The notes under the pieces: model-generated
The model's database searches: none
Told to the model about the DNA's origin: nothing
Seen by the model: the letters and a program-made list of their open reading frames with translations, nothing else
Part shown: positions 7,705 to 14,745 of the stretch, piece by piece
Numbering within the stretch: the first letter of the stretch is position 1
Layout of the letters: each line of letters starts with the position of its first letter
Source of the DNA: a virus
Reading direction: 5' to 3' (one strand)
DNA: 21,302 nucleotides
Virus record (IMG/VR): IMGVR_UViG_3300022562_000787
Coordinates: 1-21,302 of that record
Made by a program: the position numbers and the translations under genes

Positions 7705-9495
7705 TCAACACACAATACCCTTATAGAGCTGCCTGTCCACCGGCTCGGCGTAGAGCAAAATCCCACGGACTCGGCAAAAGCCCTTGATGGTGATCCTAAG
7801 CTGGAACTGGTATCCCAAGTTCGCAGGCCTGCCCGTGTTGCAGTCCGCGCATTCCTGAGGCGGCTTGGGCAGAACCATGTTGGTCTTGTAGCATTCCCCG
7901 TATTGGGTCAGGGGATAGCTGATCGGGTTGGCGTAGTCCTCCGCGCTGTTGCGGGGCGTGCAGGCTTTCCAGCGATGCCACAGCAGCCAGCAGCCTTGGA
8001 AGTCCGGGCGATACTCGACCTGAAACTGAACCGTCCCGAACAGGCGATCCACCCCCAGCTCGGCGGTCAGCAGCCTCTTGAGGTCAAGCTCCTGCCCCCA
8101 TGTGAACGCCGGGGTCTCGATGATCCAAGTCACCCGACCATCCCCATTCTCCCTCTGGTTGTCCCTCGTCAGCTCCCAGAGCTGGATATTGCCAGCTTCC
8201 CGGGAATAGATAACTCCGAAAGCCCTTTCTCTTCCGCCGAAATCCCCAACGAAAAGCTGGAGGAAATCCAAGCCTTCGTGCATCCCTTCCCAGTTTGGCT
8301 CCTTGGTCTTGTTGAAGCTGTTGATGGGAACGAAGTCCATCGGGATCAAGGCTGAGTGAGCGACCCCTACCGCTGTCTCGAATGGCAGCGCCGTCATGAG
8401 CAACCGGTTGTCGAATACGATGCCACTGGCGGCGTATAGGAGCGCACGGTTGTTGAACTGAAGGATTCTTTGCTCGTTTGAGCTGATTTGAATGTTTCCC
8501 CATTGGTTGAAGTAACGGATGGCTTGAAGCAGGGATCGGATTCCCGGCTCCAGCGATTGGTAGAACAAGTCACCATTGGCGGCAACAACAGACCTGTCAT
8601 TGACCGAACCATTCACCAGCTGAACCACGGTCATCAGTGGCTGATTGTTGTTGGTCGCCGCAATCCATTCCGTGCGAGTCACCGGAGCGTTGATCGCATA
8701 TACGGCCTTGCGTGTGAACGCGAAGAGTCGCCCCTGACCAAGGGACGCATCAAGGTTGGCGCTATGCTTGAGAGCCCGGATCGCGCCGTCATTGGATGGG
8801 ACAGTGAAGCCGTCACCGCCAATGGCTAAAGGATTCTCGGTGACATACAGCACCGAGTCGCGAAGCCCGTAGGCTGGCGAGCCGGAAGGGCCGAGCACGA
8901 TGTCTCCCGCCGTGACCTGCCTGCCACGGGCATACCACAGGCGGCCCATGAAGTAGTCCATTGGGCCAGCCGGGGGAATCTGGTTGCAGTTCGGACTGCC
9001 CGGAGTTGCGTCCCCGGTGATGCCGCGAGACCGGCTCAGCGTGACCCCGTCCCAGATCAGGGGATTGGTGACGCCGTCTCCGGCCTGAACGACCATGAAC
9101 TGCTCGGCTTGGGCGAAGAAGAAGATGGGCTGGCTGGCGGGATGAAAGTAAATAGGGTCCGAGCTCAGGGCTGTCAGCTGCCCCGTGGTCATGTCCTGAC
9201 GATACAGGACTCCACCCAGAGCATGGATGAGATAGGGATCCCCGCTGTCCGGGTAGTAGAAAGCCCCTCCCTGATACAGGGCGCTGCCTTCGGCCATGTC
9301 CCCAATCGGCTGCCAGCCATACCGTTGCGTGATGCCTCCATCGCGCACCGTGGCATTGTCCAGCCAAGCCAGCTGGTTTCGCTGTAGCCCGTTTGGAACT
9401 CTCTCGCTGGCAACGGTCGTCACCTTCAGCGAGTCCACACCGCCGCTGAAGTCCATGCTGCCGTCAACCCTTATCAAGCTGTTTGAAGATGGCAT
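7705..9495 (-). CDS. Stopper / tail-tube-like structural protein (596 aa)
   Basis: The start is the ATG at 9495 (MPSSNSLIRVDGSMDFSGGVDS), with AAGGA 4 bases upstream. An in-frame ATG at 9543 would overlap the divergent terminase start and has no ribosome site. The sequence is beta-rich, with repeated propeller-like strands (GALYQGGAFYY, VLYRQDMTTGQLTAL, FMVVQAGDGVTNPLIWDG, GRLFAFTRKAVYAINAP) and the N-terminal 'dfsgGvds...N(Q)L.wldNa..RdGgi..R.Gw' opening. That opening and length fit phage proteins of the P22 gp10 / T7 gp12 kind, which close the portal channel and form the tail hub. The C-terminal 100 residues are Cys-rich (CWLLW, ECADCNTG, terminal Cys). The family role is inferred from length, fold pattern and position. 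Confidence 0.8.
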   Translation of the reverse strand: MPSSNSLIRVDGSMDFSGGVDSLKVTTVASERVPNGLQRNQLAWLDNATVRDGGITQRYGWQPIGDMAEGSALYQGGAFYYPDSGDPYLIHALGGVLYRQDMTTGQLTALSSDPIYFHPASQPIFFFAQAEQFMVVQAGDGVTNPLIWDGVTLSRSRGITGDATPGSPNCNQIPPAGPMDYFMGRLWYARGRQVTAGDIVLGPSGSPAYGLRDSVLYVTENPLAIGGDGFTVPSNDGAIRALKHSANLDASLGQGRLFAFTRKAVYAINAPVTRTEWIAATNNNQPLMTVVQLVNGSVNDRSVVAANGDLFYQSLEPGIRSLLQAIRYFNQWGNIQISSNEQRILQFNNRALLYAASGIVFDNRLLMTALPFETAVGVAHSALIPMDFVPINSFNKTKEPNWEGMHEGLDFLQLFVGDFGGRERAFGVIYSREAGNIQLWELTRDNQRENGDGRVTWIIETPAFTWGQELDLKRLLTAELGVDRLFGTVQFQVEYRPDFQGCWLLWHRWKACTPRNSAEDYANPISYPLTQYGECYKTNMVLPKPPQECADCNTGRPANLGYQFQLRITIKGFCRVRGILLYAEPVDRQLYKGIVC

Positions 9496-9541
9496 CTTAT
9501 CCTTGCACGCACTGTCAACTAGACATAGTGTTTCCGCAAGC

Positions 9542-11434
9542 ATGTATTACAGTAAGCCGTCCAAGAAATCCACCGGACAGTTTGAGCGATACAACCTCCA
9601 GTGGATGAAAGATTCGCCAGATTGGTTAATAGAGCTCACCATGATCGCCAAGGGTGGGAAGTGGACGAAGTCCAACGGAGAGGAAGCTGGCAAGGGGCTG
9701 TTCTTCCATTACCGCAGGTTTCAGGAGATCGTCTGGCCCGGAAGGCTATGGGAAAGCGGACCCTTCAAGAATCACTGGGCCGAGGCCTGCCTTGAGAATT
9801 GGATCAACCACACTTATCTGGGCGTCATGGGCTGCGCGGGAAGCGGCAAGAGCGACAGCTTTGGCAGCATCGCCCTGACCGAATGGTATGCCCGATCCAA
9901 GGGGACGACCGTCCTCGTCTCCTCCACCGACCTGAAATCCCTTGAGCTCCGCATCTGGGGCATGGTCAAGAAGTATCACAAGCTGGCCAAGGAGAAGTGC
10001 CCAAGCCTGCCGGGGCATCTCATTGAGGGCAAGCAGATGCTGGTGCTTGATCCAAGGGAAGAGGCCTCGGAGGGGCGCGACTTCAAGAACGGGATCATCG
10101 CCGTGGCCTGCAAGCGGGGAAGCCAGTTCGTCGGGCTGGGGTCCTACATCGGGATTCACAACACTCGCGTGCGCCTGATCGGGGATGAAATGAACCTCAT
10201 GCCCCGTGGGTTTCTCGACTCCATCTCCAACCTGTCCAAGTGCGAAGACTTCAAGTTCGTCGGTCTAGGCAATCCCAACGAGACGACCAACGCCCACGGC
10301 GTCCTCTGCGAGCCTCACCCCGACCTTGGGGGATGGGACTCCGGCATAGACCAGCAGCCGGGAACGAAGACATGGAAGACCAAGTTTCCCAACGGAATCG
10401 CCTTGCAGCTGCCCGGGAGCGATACGCCCAACAAGAACGCCCCGGAGGATGTCGAGCCTCCGTTCCCGTTCCTCATCACCATGCAGCAGATGAAGAACGA
10501 TGCCGAGATATGGGGAGTGGATGACTGGCACTACACCATGATGAATGAGGCCCGGATGCCCAGAGGGCAGGGCAGCCGTCGCGTCATCACCCACCAGATG
10601 GCCAAGCAGTTCGACGCCTTCGAGCGTCCCCTGTGGCGGGACAGCAGGCGCACGTCCATCGCCTTTCTGGACGCGGCCTACCGGGGAGTGGGCGGGGATC
10701 GCTGCGTCTTTGGAGAGCTGGTCTTTGGCTTTGAGGCCTCTCAGGAGGCCAAGGCGGTGGACAGCTCCGGGCTGGTCTATCGGGACTCCGGCAACTCGGA
10801 TGGCAGGATGATCCTGCATCTGGTTGACGTTCTAATCATCCCGGTCAAAGGGGATCGGGCGGCCACATCCCCTGAGGACCAGATCGTCCAATTCGTGAAG
10901 GAACAGTGTGATCGCCGGGAGATTCCACCCCAGAACTTCTTCTTCGACTCCGGCATGAGAACCTCTCTGGTCACGTCCTTCTCGCGCCTGTGGAGCCCGA
11001 TGGTGAACTCGATTGACTGCGGCGGCAGGCCGTCCGAGAACTGGGTCTCCGCTGATATTCAGAAGACCTGCCGGGAATACTACGACCGCAAGATCACCGA
11101 GATCTGGTTCACCGTCAGGCTGATCGTGGAGTCGGGCCAGTTCCGGGGCATGACCTTCTCGGTCTGCAATGAGTTTGCCCAGCGGGAATGGAAGACCACG
11201 ATGGGAAACAAGATCTCAGTCGAGACCAAGGAGGAGATGAAGGAGAAGTGCGGGAAGTCTCCCGACTTGGCCGATGCCGTGGCCATAGGCTGTCACGGGG
11301 CGCTCCAGCGCGGGTTCGTCATCAAGCGAGCCCGAAAGGAAGATAACCGGATTGTGCACGAACGCTGGAAGACCGAACTGATTGAAAGAGCCCGGAAGCT
11401 TCACGCCTCCGGGTCTCTGAATTTCAACGCTTGA
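9542..11434 (+). CDS. terL: Terminase large subunit (TerL, 630 aa)
   Basis: This is the ATPase-nuclease that cuts and pumps phage DNA into the procapsid through the portal. Visible motifs: Walker A GCAGSGKS (97-104); Walker B RLIGDE (211-216, catalytic Glu 216); a coupling-type GNPN (243-246); and the RNase-H-like nuclease acidic residues at FLDAAY (D377), FFFDSG (D469) and SPDLADA (D575/D578). Length and motif order are complete. The ATG at 9542 is chosen because earlier in-frame starts lie antisense inside the neighbouring structural gene; no strong Shine-Dalgarno is seen. It is the only plus-strand gene: divergent from the stopper-like gene across 46 bases, and convergent with the small basic protein gene, overlapping it by 11 bases. 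No small terminase subunit is recognisable nearby. Confidence 0.97.
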   Translation: MYYSKPSKKSTGQFERYNLQWMKDSPDWLIELTMIAKGGKWTKSNGEEAGKGLFFHYRRFQEIVWPGRLWESGPFKNHWAEACLENWINHTYLGVMGCAGSGKSDSFGSIALTEWYARSKGTTVLVSSTDLKSLELRIWGMVKKYHKLAKEKCPSLPGHLIEGKQMLVLDPREEASEGRDFKNGIIAVACKRGSQFVGLGSYIGIHNTRVRLIGDEMNLMPRGFLDSISNLSKCEDFKFVGLGNPNETTNAHGVLCEPHPDLGGWDSGIDQQPGTKTWKTKFPNGIALQLPGSDTPNKNAPEDVEPPFPFLITMQQMKNDAEIWGVDDWHYTMMNEARMPRGQGSRRVITHQMAKQFDAFERPLWRDSRRTSIAFLDAAYRGVGGDRCVFGELVFGFEASQEAKAVDSSGLVYRDSGNSDGRMILHLVDVLIIPVKGDRAATSPEDQIVQFVKEQCDRREIPPQNFFFDSGMRTSLVTSFSRLWSPMVNSIDCGGRPSENWVSADIQKTCREYYDRKITEIWFTVRLIVESGQFRGMTFSVCNEFAQREWKTTMGNKISVETKEEMKEKCGKSPDLADAVAIGCHGALQRGFVIKRARKEDNRIVHERWKTELIERARKLHASGSLNFNA

Positions 11435-11627
11435 CCCTTCGGTAGGCCGGGGTCAGCCTTCCCTTGATGCGCTTGGCAACGCGCTCCCATCTGCCTGCCT
11501 GAATCTGCTCGTTGGCAAAACGGGTCAGCTGGCAGTGTGACTTGGGCCAGTCGGACATGAGCTCCTGAAGAGTCTGGGCGCTCTGGTCAACGACCACGGA
11601 GGGGAAGTCGGCTGAGAGTGGTTTCAT
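11424..11627 (-). CDS. Small basic protein, possible winged-HTH (67 aa)
   Basis: The start ATG shares its first base with the stop of the upstream exonuclease gene (TGATG overlap), so it is probably made by re-initiation. The C-terminal half is strongly basic (GRWERVAKRIKGRLTPAYRRVKR). The 'LTRFANEQIQAGRWERVAKRIKGRxTPAYRRV' run looks like the recognition helix and wing of small phage winged-HTH proteins, but it is too short for certainty. The last 11 bases overlap terL on the other strand. It could be a DNA-binding partner of the exonuclease or packaging machinery. A terminase small subunit is possible but unsupported. Confidence 0.65.
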   Translation of the reverse strand: MKPLSADFPSVVVDQSAQTLQELMSDWPKSHCQLTRFANEQIQAGRWERVAKRIKGRLTPAYRRVKR

Positions 11628-12187
11628 CAGAACGAGCTCCCCTTCTCGTCAATCACCTTCGTCAGTGACTTTACGCGCTCATAGACCATCTCCAGAGATT
11701 TCACGTCCTGAACGCAGTGGTGGACGATGTAGTCCAGACTCTTGCTGTCCCCGTCCATCGCGGCCTGTAGCCAGTGACGGAACTCGACGTGGGTCTTGTC
11801 CTCTGGGATGTCTAGGAAACGGATGAGCTCTTGAAGGCTGTTCCTCGCCAGCCGCATGTGACGCCGAGCCAGCAGCACGGGGTCAATGAACTTCGCAAAG
11901 CGGAGGGCAACAGGTTGGTGGTATTTGAGCGCCCAAGAGACCAGCATGGGCTTGTCGAATCTCTGCCCGTTGTGGGCTACGTAGATGTCGTAATCGGAGA
12001 GTTGCTTGATGACTTCGGCGACAATCGCACTGGGATCACTCCTACGCTTCTTCCAGTTGGGAAACTCGTCCGCTCGGATGACCAAGGGCTGTTCCTTTGA
12101 ACCATAGGTCTTGTAAGCGCAGCATAGGAGGATCCCGGTATTCGCCGACAGAGAGAACGTCTCTAGGTCGAATATGCAGGTTTTCAT
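11627..12187 (-). CDS. DEDD-family 3'-5' exonuclease, RNase H-like (186 aa)
   Basis: The start ATG overlaps the stop of the upstream gene by one base (TAATG), giving MKTCIFDLETFSL. The three exonuclease motifs are present: Exo I with DxE (FDLET, D7 and E9), Exo II (YVAHNGQRFD, N73 and D78) and Exo III (HHCVQDV, H156-x4-D161). It is a single compact domain like the proofreading exonuclease of family B polymerases or the RNase_H_2 family of predicted exonucleases. The His at the general-base position suggests the DEDDh type, though the 'HCVQD' arrangement also resembles the Tyr-type loop. It acts on DNA or RNA 3' ends with two metal ions. No polymerase is nearby; its place among lysis and packaging genes is unusual. 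Confidence 0.88.
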   Translation of the reverse strand: MKTCIFDLETFSLSANTGILLCCAYKTYGSKEQPLVIRADEFPNWKKRRSDPSAIVAEVIKQLSDYDIYVAHNGQRFDKPMLVSWALKYHQPVALRFAKFIDPVLLARRHMRLARNSLQELIRFLDIPEDKTHVEFRHWLQAAMDGDSKSLDYIVHHCVQDVKSLEMVYERVKSLTKVIDEKGSSF

Positions 12188-12729
12188 TAGAACTTCCAGA
12201 ATACGCCAAACCGATGCTGGGGGCCGGAGAAGCTTGACCAATACTCCACGTCATAGACCACACCGGCGTGCTCGTTGAACCTGATCCCGAGCCCCGCGCC
12301 AGCGATGCCTACGGCGGTGGTATTGTCCTTGCCTCTTCCGCTGATCGGAGTTGCGATTCCTCCAAACCCGAACGGGGTCGCTTGGATTTTTCCCATCAGA
12401 AGGATTGGAGCCTGTAACTGGACGCTGCCGGAGGGCAGCCAGATGTCTCCATTCACGTAGTCCATTCGCATCACCGTGACGACGTTGGGATTGATGGCGT
12501 AGCCGATCCCAATGCCAGCACCAAAGCTCTCGGTGTCGTTGCAGTAGATCCCGTAGGGAGCCACATACCAGTTGCTCGCCGTGTTGCTGAGGAAGCTCAG
12601 GACGATGCCCGGGATTTCTGGCAGCGTGGGCGGCTGGTTGGTGGAGGTCTCCGGGGGTGGAGCGTTTGTTTGTGAGTAACCCGCGAAACAGAGCATCGCG
12701 GCCATCAGGATACCAGCTATTTTCTTCAT
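12187..12729 (-). CDS. Exported outer-membrane beta-barrel-like protein (180 aa)
   Basis: A Sec signal peptide is clear: MKKIAGILMAAMLCFAGYSQ, with cleavage probably after AGYS or nearby. A Pro/Thr-rich linker (about 22-43) follows. The rest is alternating hydrophobic/polar strands separated by Gly/Asn turns (NWYVAPYGIYC, FGAGIGIGYAI, AGAGLGIRF, AGVVYDVEYW), ending in RFGVFWKF. The terminal Phe with alternating aromatics fits the beta-signal used by the BAM machinery, so an eight-or-so-stranded outer-membrane barrel is likely. It overlaps the upstream holin-like gene (ATGA). Phage-encoded outer-membrane proteins elsewhere can alter the infected cell's surface, for example by blocking superinfection; that role is inference here. 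Confidence 0.8.
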   Translation of the reverse strand: MKKIAGILMAAMLCFAGYSQTNAPPPETSTNQPPTLPEIPGIVLSFLSNTASNWYVAPYGIYCNDTESFGAGIGIGYAINPNVVTVMRMDYVNGDIWLPSGSVQLQAPILLMGKIQATPFGFGGIATPISGRGKDNTTAVGIAGAGLGIRFNEHAGVVYDVEYWSSFSGPQHRFGVFWKF

Positions 12730-13037
12730 TGGGTTTGATGTGTGGTGTTGTGTCTCATTTCTTGGTGTTTGACGTATTCAGTGACTACGTAACCACCGAG
12801 AGCGACGCAGAGCATGACTATCGCTGAGATGATAGCTGTCTGCCAGATCATCATGGTTCTCTCCTTGCGGGTTCGGTCTGATTCGCTGACGGCAATCTGC
12901 TTCTCCACCTCGACAATTCGCTCGGTGAGCCCGTTCATAACCCGGGCCTCCAGACGTTTGAAGTCTGAGTGCATTTCACCCAGTTTGTCATCTATGGCCT
13001 GAAATCTGACAATGATGGCTTCGTCATCGCGTGGCAT
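12726..13037 (-). CDS. Coiled-coil, single-TM membrane protein; holin/XhlA-like (103 aa)
   Basis: The ATG at 13037 overlaps the upstream stop by one base (TAATG), giving MPRDDEAIIVRFQAI. Residues about 5-60 form a charged coiled coil (IDDKLGEMHSDFKRLEARV...EVEKQI), followed by a basic KER and one membrane helix (MIWQTAIISAIVMLCVALGGYVV, about 64-86). A short hydrophilic tail follows. The architecture of coiled coil plus C-terminal membrane helix is that of XhlA-type lysis-accessory proteins and some holin partners. A second membrane protein with two helices is encoded 0.7 kb upstream, so the two could work as a pair in lysis. Function is inferred from topology only. Confidence 0.72.
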   Translation of the reverse strand: MPRDDEAIIVRFQAIDDKLGEMHSDFKRLEARVMNGLTERIVEVEKQIAVSESDRTRKERTMMIWQTAIISAIVMLCVALGGYVVTEYVKHQEMRHNTTHQTQ

Positions 13038-13723
13038 TAGTTGTCTCCAAATTTGATCCTGAAGAACCCGTTGGTAAACGTGATCCAGTTGGTGCTGGTC
13101 ACGTCCTGCGTCCATTGAAGATAGACGTTATACAGGCTGGCAGGAGGGTGCGGGATCGAAAAAACAAGCTGGTCTGACAAGACGCTCTCGACGCCGTTGG
13201 AGGGGTAGTATGCAGTGGCTCTGACGTAGTAAGTGTTTGGAACGACCTGATCCAGCGTGGCGGTCAGGTTGGTTCCCGCGCCAACAATGATGGGGGATGC
13301 CAGCTTGTTGGTTTCGGAAATCGAATTCGTGGCAGCATAGAGTCGGTATTCCACACCCGGAGAAGGTGATGGATCCCACTGGATCTTGACCTGAGTCTGG
13401 GCGTTGGAGCTGAAGACAGAAAGCAGCATGAGAATCGGAATGCAGATCGCAATACCGAATTGGTTGATCCGCTTGTGAATGGTTGATCTTCCCATTCCCA
13501 ACTCTTGAGCTGCGCCAGCGATTGATCCAGTTCTTTTCACAGCTTCGACGATAGCCTCGTTCTTCATTTTGTCTATAGCACTAAGGGCCTTTTTACATTC
13601 TTCTTCAACCGGGGGAAAGATCTTGCACCGCTGCCGAAGCACTGCGTTGTCAGCTTTTAAGGCCTTCAACTCAAGCTCTCTCAGCTTTTCGAGCTCTTCT
13701 CTAAAATCAAACGGAAGGTCCAT
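13037..13723 (-). CDS. Fis-type HTH fused to signal-like helix and fibronectin-III-like domain (228 aa)
   Basis: One uninterrupted frame. Residues 1-50 are charged helix (LEKLRELELKALKADNAVLRQ). Residues about 53-90 are a Fis-type helix-turn-helix (AIVEAVKRTGSIAGAAQELGMGRSTIHKRINQFGI). A hydrophobic stretch (IAICIPILMLLSVFSS) follows, ending in SNAQ, a likely signal-peptidase site. The remainder is a fibronectin-III-like domain opening VKIQWDPSPSPGVEYRLY and closing TNWITFTNGFFRIKF. A DNA-binding domain joined to an exported domain is odd. An in-frame ATG at 13495 (residue 77) would give a classic signal peptide, so the gene may have two products. The first ATG has only a weak GGGA site. The fibronectin part resembles exported proteins of Verrucomicrobiota. 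Confidence 0.75.
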   Translation of the reverse strand: MDLPFDFREELEKLRELELKALKADNAVLRQRCKIFPPVEEECKKALSAIDKMKNEAIVEAVKRTGSIAGAAQELGMGRSTIHKRINQFGIAICIPILMLLSVFSSNAQTQVKIQWDPSPSPGVEYRLYAATNSISETNKLASPIIVGAGTNLTATLDQVVPNTYYVRATAYYPSNGVESVLSDQLVFSIPHPPASLYNVYLQWTQDVTSTNWITFTNGFFRIKFGDN

Positions 13724-13756
13724 AGTGTTCCCATTTTGAGCAGAATCGGATAAGAG

Positions 13757-14026
13757 TCAAGTATTATCTGAAATGGAATCTCCGGTGACTGGCGGCTTGC
13801 CGCTGACGATGTTGCTGATCGTCCGGTCAAGGAAGGCGCACACCACACCGGCAATGGAGGAGACGACTCCGCACACGGTAATGAACTGCTGGGTTGGATT
13901 GAGGACTCCCCACTCCAAACCATTCATGGCCGTGCTGAAGGTGGAGACACCCACCACGATGGAATAAGAAGCCAGCCTGACGATGGCCAGCCTCCATACA
14001 AACGCCTCCTTGAACCACCGGCTCAT
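13757..14026 (-). CDS. Small two-helix membrane protein, holin-like (89 aa)
   Basis: The ATG at 14026 overlaps the upstream stop (ATGA), giving MSRWFKEAFVWRLAIVRLASYS. It has two hydrophobic helices (about residues 12-34, LAIVRLASYSIVVGVSTF, and about 45-68, FITVCGVVSSIAGVVCAFL) separated by a short polar loop, and a soluble C-terminal tail. Size, two-helix topology and its place among late genes fit a class II-type holin, which would permeabilise the inner membrane at lysis. There is no visible endolysin beside it to confirm this. A longer frame to 14083 runs into the upstream gene and begins with Arg-rich sequence, so it was not used. Confidence 0.72.
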   Translation of the reverse strand: MSRWFKEAFVWRLAIVRLASYSIVVGVSTFSTAMNGLEWGVLNPTQQFITVCGVVSSIAGVVCAFLDRTISNIVSGKPPVTGDSISDNT

Positions 14027-14745
14027 ATATCTCCACCGTAGAAGTTGTCGTAGGCCGTTTCGGATGCGTTGCCTTGGAAGCATTCGATTCCCAGATAGTT
14101 GCCGGTGTCCACGGCGCTGGCTCCCGGATCAGCGGTGAAGCTTGCCTCCGGGGTGGTATCCCCACTGTCCCATTCGTCCGCTGCCACAGGGCGGGTCGCG
14201 GTCGGGTTTCTCCAGCATCGGATCACCGTGCTGGCCCCGGTTCCGGTGATGGTAATTCCCCAGATGTCCCCCGAAGCGACCGTCGTTCCGATGTTCTCGA
14301 TGGTGCTGCCGGAGGTATCCGCCATGTTGGCCAGATACTGCCACCAGATGTTTCCACCCGTGTTGAACTGGACCGCGTAGTAGTGTGTCGAGTCATTCGT
14401 AAATCGAAGAACGACTTCGGCATACGACGTTGCGGTCAGGGTGGCAAGAGTGACTCTCACATACTGTTCAACGGTGTCGCAGGCGGTGGCCGTATAGATA
14501 GACGTGTCCTTGCCGTATGCTGCTGTGTTCGGAACAGCCTGATTGGAGGCGATGTTGATCTGGCCGGAGTTGGCCGACCAGTTGGCTCCAAGGCTGGAGG
14601 AGTCAGCCCGATTGAAGTCGTCAGAGAAGTCCTGTCCGCTGGGCGCTGCGGCTGGGGGTGGTGCGGGAAAGAACGAGGTGATCCTGAGCTGCGAGGGCGC
14701 AGCCACAGCGAAGAGGCACGCGAGAATGGTGAGCATCTTTTTCAT
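14023..14745 (-). CDS. Exported concanavalin-A/LamG-fold protein (240 aa)
   Basis: The ATG at 14745 overlaps the upstream stop by one base (TAATG). The N-terminus is a signal peptide (MKKMLTILACLFAVAAPSQ) followed by a Pro/Ala-rich linker (about 27-36). The body begins FSDDFNRADSSSLGANWS and ends AYDNFYGGDI. This start-and-end pair is typical of concanavalin-A-like (LamG/DUF1080-type) jelly-roll lectin domains in phage fibres and secreted bacterial proteins. It is likely to bind carbohydrate. A cleavable signal is unusual for a virion protein, so it may be displayed on or secreted from the host cell. Confidence 0.78.
   Translation of the reverse strand: MKKMLTILACLFAVAAPSQLRITSFFPAPPPAAAPSGQDFSDDFNRADSSSLGANWSANSGQINIASNQAVPNTAAYGKDTSIYTATACDTVEQYVRVTLATLTATSYAEVVLRFTNDSTHYYAVQFNTGGNIWWQYLANMADTSGSTIENIGTTVASGDIWGITITGTGASTVIRCWRNPTATRPVAADEWDSGDTTPEASFTADPGASAVDTGNYLGIECFQGNASETAYDNFYGGDI

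Noticed and set aside
9296-9541. 82-residue N-terminal extension of the terminase
   Set aside because: It lies antisense within the stopper-like gene and shows no terminase-like sequence; the ATG at 9542 leaves a full-length protein.
9493-9543. Perfect TTGACA on the minus strand (9518-9513) in the gap between terL and the stopper gene, as a promoter
   Set aside because: No -10-like hexamer stands at 15-19 bp; the nearest TAAGAT is only 13 bp away and overlaps the ribosome site and start.
11432-11455. Hairpin (TGACCC/GGGTCA) at the convergent ends of terL and the small basic gene
   Set aside because: It has no T-run in either direction and a 12-base loop, so it is not a convincing terminator.
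13724-13756. Possible promoter (TTGACT) in the 33-base gap before the HTH/fibronectin gene
   Set aside because: The matching -10 (AAAATG at 17 bp) is poor and overlaps the weak ribosome site.
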